From: Streptomyces monashensis
GTDB taxonomy: Bacteria > Actinomycetota > Actinomycetes > Streptomycetales > Streptomycetaceae
Direction: 5' to 3'
Assembly (NCBI RefSeq): GCF_001866665.1
Contig: NZ_MLYO01000058.1
Location: forward strand, 1 to 64,000
Length of the DNA stretch: 64,000 nucleotides
A program made the translations under genes and the position numbers. Under the pieces are notes generated by a model. That model was not told the DNA's origin. It saw only the letters and a list, made by a program, of their open reading frames with translations, and did no database searches. This document shows, one piece after another, positions 60,321 through 64,000 of this stretch (position 1 is the first letter of the stretch; each line of letters starts with the position of its first letter).

Positions 60321-61366
60321 CGGCTGCAGCGGATCAGCCGAACCGCCAAGGACCCGGTGAAGCTACGGCGGGCGATCGTCGTGCTGATGTCCGCGCAAGG
60401 CCAATCCGTACCGGATATCACCTTGTTGATGCAGGTCAGCGCCGACTACGTGCGCGACGTCATCCACGCCTTCAACGAGCGGGGATTCGACGCTCTGGAC
60501 CCAAAATGGAGCGGGGGACGCCCCAGGACGATCAGTAGTCAGACACGCGAGCACATCTGCCTGATCGCCCGGACGTCCCCCGCCGACTGGAAGATCGCTT
60601 CGTTCTCCACCTGGAGCCTGACCAAGCTGGCCGAGCATCTGGTCAAACAGGCGGTAGTCCCTGCGATCAGCCGCGAGACACTGCGGCGGATACTGCGCGA
60701 GGGCAAGGTCTCCTGGCAGACGACTACGACCTGGAAGTCCTCGAACGACCCCGACTTCATCGCCAAGATGCACCGCATCCTGGCCCTCTACGACACCCCG
60801 CCCGACGACGGCCGGGTGGTGTGTGGACGAGTTCGGCCCGCTGAACCTGATGCCCCGCAAAGGCAGGGCATGGCGACCGGCAGGCTCCCCGCGCCGGCTG
60901 CGGGCCACCTACAACCGCTACGACGGCGTCATGCACATGCTCGCAGCCCTCGACCTGGCAACCGGCAAGATGTACTACCGCATCCGCCGGCGAAAGCGAT
61001 GGCGCGAGTTCCTGTCCCTGCTCAAAGCCCTGCGCGCCCGCTGGCCCGGAGAGAAGTTATACGTCGTGCTGGACAACTTTTCCCCGCACAAGCACCCGAA
61101 CGTCCGGGCCTGGGCGGCTGCCCATGACGTCGAGCTGGTCTTCCTGCCGACCGACCTATGGATCATGGCTGAACTGGATCGAGTCCGAGTTCGCCGCCCT
61201 GCGCTACTTCGCCCTCAACGGCACTGACCACCGCAGCCACGGCGAGCAGAACGCCGCCATCGCCGCCTACATCCGCTGGCGCAACGCCCGGGCCCAACCG
61301 AAGACCAACTTCGCCCCCGACTCACCCATCCGTACCTGGACCCAGTACCCGGCGAAGGCGGCTTGA
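60315..61366 (+). pseudogene. IS630-family transposase with two frameshifts
   Basis: The frame opens LQRISRTAKDPVKLRRAIVV and continues MSAQGQSVPDITLLMQVSAD, then RGFDALDPKWSGGRPRTISS. At about 60822 two bases are missing in a GT run; the DDE core continues in another frame with VDEFGPLNLMPRKGRAWRPA (first Asp) and YVVLDNFSPHKHPNVRAWAA (second Asp). At about 61150 a four-base duplication (GACC) shifts again to LPTYGSWLNWIESEFAALRY (catalytic Glu) and TWTQYPAKAA. All landmarks are present but no single frame can give an active protein. Confidence 0.85.
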
Positions 61367-61795
61367 GAAGTCCTCCACGGGCGCCTCCGGGAGTGACGGC
61401 CACTTCTCCATGGCTTCGACGATCTCCGCCAGACGGGTCTCGAAGGCCGCCGCGTCGACCTCGCCAGTCCCACACTCCTGCCACAGTTCAACGAGCTGAT
61501 CCTCCAGCTCGCCGAACTCGATCATCTTGTCGGACAGCGTGAAGCCGTCCAAGGAAGGTTTCCCGACCTCAAGCACCCAACGGTTCGCAGCCGCGTCTGC
61601 GGTGATGCCGCGACCCGCCAGTTCGACAACGCTGAACGCCACCCCGGGGTGAGCCGCCACAGCGAGGAACACACCCAGCGACACCGAGTTCCGCACGGGC
61701 TTCTCCGCCACGCGCCAACCCTCCTCCACGAGCACACCAGGCCGTACATCCACGACAGTGATCAAGACCAGTTGGCAGCCTACAGAGTTATCCAC
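61322..61795 (-). pseudogene. Hypothetical acidic protein, 3' end replaced by IS630
   Basis: 157 codons from GTG 61795. The peptide (EKPVRNSVSLGVFLAVAAHP, GVAFSVVELAGRGITADAAA, EFGELEDQLVELWQECGTGE, TRLAEIVEAMEKWPSLPEAP) is acidic, without a family I recognise. Its size and make-up resemble small immunity-type proteins, which is only a guess. The last residues (FSSRLRRVLGPGTDG) are encoded by the IS630 end, so the native C-terminus is lost. It lies within 1 kb of a toxin fragment. Confidence 0.45.
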
Positions 61796-61872
61796 CCAAG
61801 GATCCGAGACGAGCCACTAGCAAATCTGTCGAACGTCACCTGGCAGCCCTCGACCTTGCGGCATGAGACCAA

Positions 61873-62006
61873 TTGGGCAACAGGGTCATCGAGATCTTCT
61901 ACAACCGCCAGAGACGACATTCAGCACTGGGCTACCGCACCCCCATCGAGTACGAACTATTCTCCGTGGGGCAGGTCACGCTGTCACCCGATCATGCAGC
62001 AGTCCC
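61873..62006 (+). pseudogene. IS3-family transposase tail with its right end (copy 2)
   Basis: NRVIEIFYNRQRRHSALGYR then TPIEYELF is the universal end of IS3 OrfB proteins (F-Y-N-x-x-R-x-H-S-x-L-G-Y-x-x-P-x-x-Y/F). The 28 bp at 61979-62006 are identical to 3422-3449, the end of the IS3 element at the other side of the window. Confidence 0.75.
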
Positions 62007-62107
62007 CATCGCGGCTGGGGGTGTGGCGCAGCAACATGCGCAGTCGGCAGGCGTCGCTGTCGCAAGCGCAGCGCCAGCAGTTGGTGGATCTCGGTCTGCT
62101 CGACTGA
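62007..62107 (+). pseudogene. Helicase-associated-domain fragment
   Basis: Just beyond the IS3 end the plus strand reads SRLGVWRSNMRSRQASLSQA then QRQQLVDLGLLD and a stop, like one repeat of the helicase-associated domain (L-G-x-W-x-x-x-x-R-x-x-x-x-x-G-x-L-x-x-x-R-x-x-x-L-x-x-L-G). Only the last repeat remains. Confidence 0.5.
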
Positions 62108-62656
62108 TGACCCCCATCCCAACACCGCGCTACTCCCCGGGGCCACCGGGCGCACAGGCCCACACGCCTCCTCACAGGGACAAGTCCTGCGACCAGGGCG
62201 GGCGCGTCAGACCTGCGCGAAACTGTGGACCCTGCCCCGGGGCAGTTGCGGCGCCGTCCGGCGTGTATACCGCACCGATTCGCCAGGCTGACGACACCGG
62301 CACCCGCGGGAGGGCCGGCTCACCACTGTGCGATCTCGTGCCGGGCTGCACGACAAGCAGGCTCTGGCGCAGCCGCCTCCTTTAACACGGATCAGTCATG
62401 GCTTTCGTAGCGACACGCAGCCAGCGGAGGGTGAGCAGACGTCAGCAGATCATCCAGGAGGGCTAATGGTCATTCAATCTGCCTGGTCTTCGAGCCGCTT
62501 CACATTCTGACGGTGCACCAGGCAAGGCCGTATATACCCCGGTCGGCCCCCTGCCGCACAGCTTTCGATATGACCCGATATGACAGTCGTGAGTACTTTT
62601 GGTCGCAGTCGGCTGACGAGCCGACATCTCCGAGATATCCAGACAGGAGAAGCGAC
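62108..62656. other. Intergenic region before the secreted protein
   Basis: About 550 bp without a supported gene. The promoter of the following gene must lie in the AT-richer 62560-62640 stretch, which carries two copies of GATATGAC (62567 and 62577). A ribosome site AGGAGA precedes its start. Confidence 0.4.
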
Positions 62657-63367
62657 ATGAAGCTCGCTCGTTCCACCATGGTGGCCGCAGGTCTCTCGTC
62701 CGCCGCGGCGCTCGCCCTGACCGGCATCACCTACGCCTCGGCGGCCTCCGCGCCAGCACCCCAGGCGGCCCCGGCCGCCGCCTCGGCAGCGCCCTTCGGC
62801 GGCGACTCCGGACAGAACAAGGCCAACAACAACGAAGGACAGGGCAAGGGCAACGAAGGAAAGGGCAACGAAGGCCGGGGCGAGCGGCGCGAGGAAGGCC
62901 GGCGCCACGAGGACAGAGGCCGGATCGAGATCAACGAGCGGTCCTACTCCGCCCACCCCGGCGACTGCATCACCGTCGTCAGCGGCCTGGGCGCCAAGAC
63001 CCTCAACATCCGCAACGAGAGCCACAAGCGCCTCGAGGTCTTCCGCGGTGCCGTCTGCGACAACGGCGCCCCCATCGCCACCGTCGGCCCCTGGAGCTCC
63101 TCCGACGGCGTCTGCCCGACGATCAAGGACGAGGACGAGAAGAAGAACGGGAACGAGAACGAGAACTGCGAGGAGCGCGAGCACCACGAGAACGGCGAGG
63201 ACGACGAGAACGGCAAGCACGACGAGCAGGGCGAGCACCACGAGAAGGGCGAGGACGGCGTGAAGGTCAAGAACGGAGTCATCGCCAGCTTCCGCGTGGA
63301 CTGCGACCACGACGACCGCGGTGACCGCGGGGAGGGCGGCCGGGGCGGCGAGGGCGGCTGGGACTGA
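62657..63367 (+). CDS. Secreted low-complexity charged protein
   Basis: 236 residues from ATG 62657. Signal peptide to about residue 32 (ARSTMVAAGLSSAAALALTG, then ITYASA). A linker of N/K/G/E repeats (NNNEGQGKGNEGKGNEG) with arginine-rich ends follows. A central ordered part (about 95-155: IEINERSYSAHPGDCITVVS, LGAKTLNIRNESHKRLEVFR, VCPTIKD) has three cysteines. An Asp/Glu/His/Lys-rich stretch (DEDEKKNGNENEN, HHENGEDDENGKHD) and a C-terminal RGGEGGWD end the chain. No family is recognised beyond Streptomyces secreted proteins; the acidic/His clusters could bind metal ions. Confidence 0.75.
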   Translation: MKLARSTMVAAGLSSAAALALTGITYASAASAPAPQAAPAAASAAPFGGDSGQNKANNNEGQGKGNEGKGNEGRGERREEGRRHEDRGRIEINERSYSAHPGDCITVVSGLGAKTLNIRNESHKRLEVFRGAVCDNGAPIATVGPWSSSDGVCPTIKDEDEKKNGNENENCEEREHHENGEDDENGKHDEQGEHHEKGEDGVKVKNGVIASFRVDCDHDDRGDRGEGGRGGEGGWD

Positions 63368-63716
63368 CCCCGAAGCCGAACAGCCCAATACGGGGCCCCG
63401 GCCCGCCGCAATCGGGCCGGGGTACTCCCATCCCATTGTCCGACAACCCACGCGCCATGCGCGCACCACCGGCCCGGACACCAGACATCACACCCTGGTG
63501 CCCGGGCCGACGCTCTTTCCCTTGTTGGTCGATCCACCTGGGGATATCCGTCCCGAACGCTTCCCGCGGGCACATCTGACCACGCCCTCGCCAAACGTTT
63601 TCCCTCCCGGCGTTTCCACCGCCCCGAAGGGGTGAGAAAACACGCTGGCGGAACGGACGAGGACGTATGCACGAACACGGGCGCAGGCGGTCCATCACCG
63701 CCCTTACGATGATCGC
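63368..63716. other. Intergenic region with terminator
   Basis: About 350 bp. It contains the hairpin at 63396-63422 and otherwise nothing recognisable. Confidence 0.5.
63396..63422 (+). terminator. Hairpin after the secreted protein gene
   Basis: CCCCGGCCC (63396-63404) and GGGCCGGGG (63414-63422) form a 9-bp stem with a nine-base loop, 28 bp after the stop. Confidence 0.7.
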
Positions 63717-63974
63717 GTGACAGCCCGCCGCGCCCTCGGCGCCGGTCCCCAGGCCCCGCAGAACATCCGCGCCGCCCAGGCCGACCTCCGCGACACACTC
63801 CCCGGGATCCGCCTGCCCGACCTCGACCAGCTACGGGCCCGCGGAGCCCTCGGCACTCACCCGGCGGCACCCCCCGCATCCCGACGGACCCTCGGCACGG
63901 GCGGCCACGCCAACGCGCACGTCAGCGACCCCACCCATCCTCAGCACCCCACCAGCAAAAACTCCTCGCCCTGA
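63717..63974 (+). CDS. Small hypothetical protein
   Basis: 85 residues from GTG 63717. TACGAT eight bases before the GTG could be a -10 box and the message might be leaderless, since no ribosome site is seen. The N-terminal half (RRALGAGPQAPQNIRAAQAD, LRDTLPGIRLPDLDQLRARG) looks structured; the rest is Pro/His/Ser-rich and disordered. No function can be assigned. Confidence 0.35.
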   Translation: MTARRALGAGPQAPQNIRAAQADLRDTLPGIRLPDLDQLRARGALGTHPAAPPASRRTLGTGGHANAHVSDPTHPQHPTSKNSSP

Positions 63975-64000
63975 CATGCCGTCACTGACACCCACCCACC

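Noticed and set aside
1..64000. tRNA or rRNA genes
   Set aside because: No conserved rRNA segment and no convincing tRNA cloverleaf (GGTTCGAATCC-type T-arm with a matching acceptor stem) was noticed on either strand; GTTCGATCA at 47871 belongs to the perfect hairpin, not to a tRNA.

Overview
The DNA is about 70% G+C, with third positions even richer, frequent GTG starts, Tat/lipoprotein signals and many actinobacterial families. It looks like Streptomyces or a close relative. The density of broken insertion sequences (IS701, IS1182, IS3, IS110, IS4, IS1634, IS5, IS630, a Tn3-type fragment) and the accessory gene content suggest a chromosome arm or a genomic island rather than the core.

Layout. 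0-3.4 kb: end of an AEC transporter, an IS701 remnant, a GNAT acetyltransferase and a composite IS1182/IS3 wreck. 3.5-6.7 kb: a LuxR-type two-component system (kinase and regulator overlap) divergent from a membrane protein and a methyltransferase. 6.7-8.5 kb: a 5'-truncated polymorphic toxin followed by an overlapping SCO4402-type immunity gene. 8.6-12.9 kb: two alpha/beta hydrolases, a truncated transposase and a padR-membrane protein-hydrolase operon. 13.0-16.5 kb: a dead serine recombinase, then an amidohydrolase/SnoaL-like operon divergent from a LysR regulator. 16.9-27.0 kb: a three-gene operon for a compact PfaA/PfaC/PfaD-like iterative polyketide/lipid synthase. 27-33.9 kb: IS debris, an AraC regulator, a secreted I36 inhibitor-like protein, a lipoprotein and small proteins, including a 36-residue RanBP2-type zinc finger. 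33.9-42.1 kb: a complete Wadjet (JetABCD) anti-plasmid system of the DUF2397/DUF2398/TIGR02680/TIGR02679 kind. 42.4-47.6 kb: a nickel/peptide-type ABC importer with fused permeases and fused ATPases, preceded by a Zur-box-like palindrome. 47.6-49.8 kb: strong hairpins, a small zinc-ribbon ORF, a RICIN-like secreted protein and a second I36 protein. 50.4-55.3 kb: an amino-acid permease, a C45-type autoproteolytic hydrolase, an RpiR regulator and an aminotransferase, tied together by a shared TGCAA-N6-TTGCA palindrome. 55.4-62.1 kb: IS4, IS5, IS630 and IS3 elements or remnants around a GNAT gene, including a second polymorphic-toxin fragment. 62.6-64 kb: a low-complexity secreted protein and a small hypothetical gene.

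The most distinctive material is the compact lipid/polyketide synthase, the putatively zinc-regulated importer with fused subunits, the C45/permease/RpiR/aminotransferase module with its shared operator, the Wadjet locus and the orphan toxin-immunity cassette. All family assignments are from reading the translated sequence; no database search was run.
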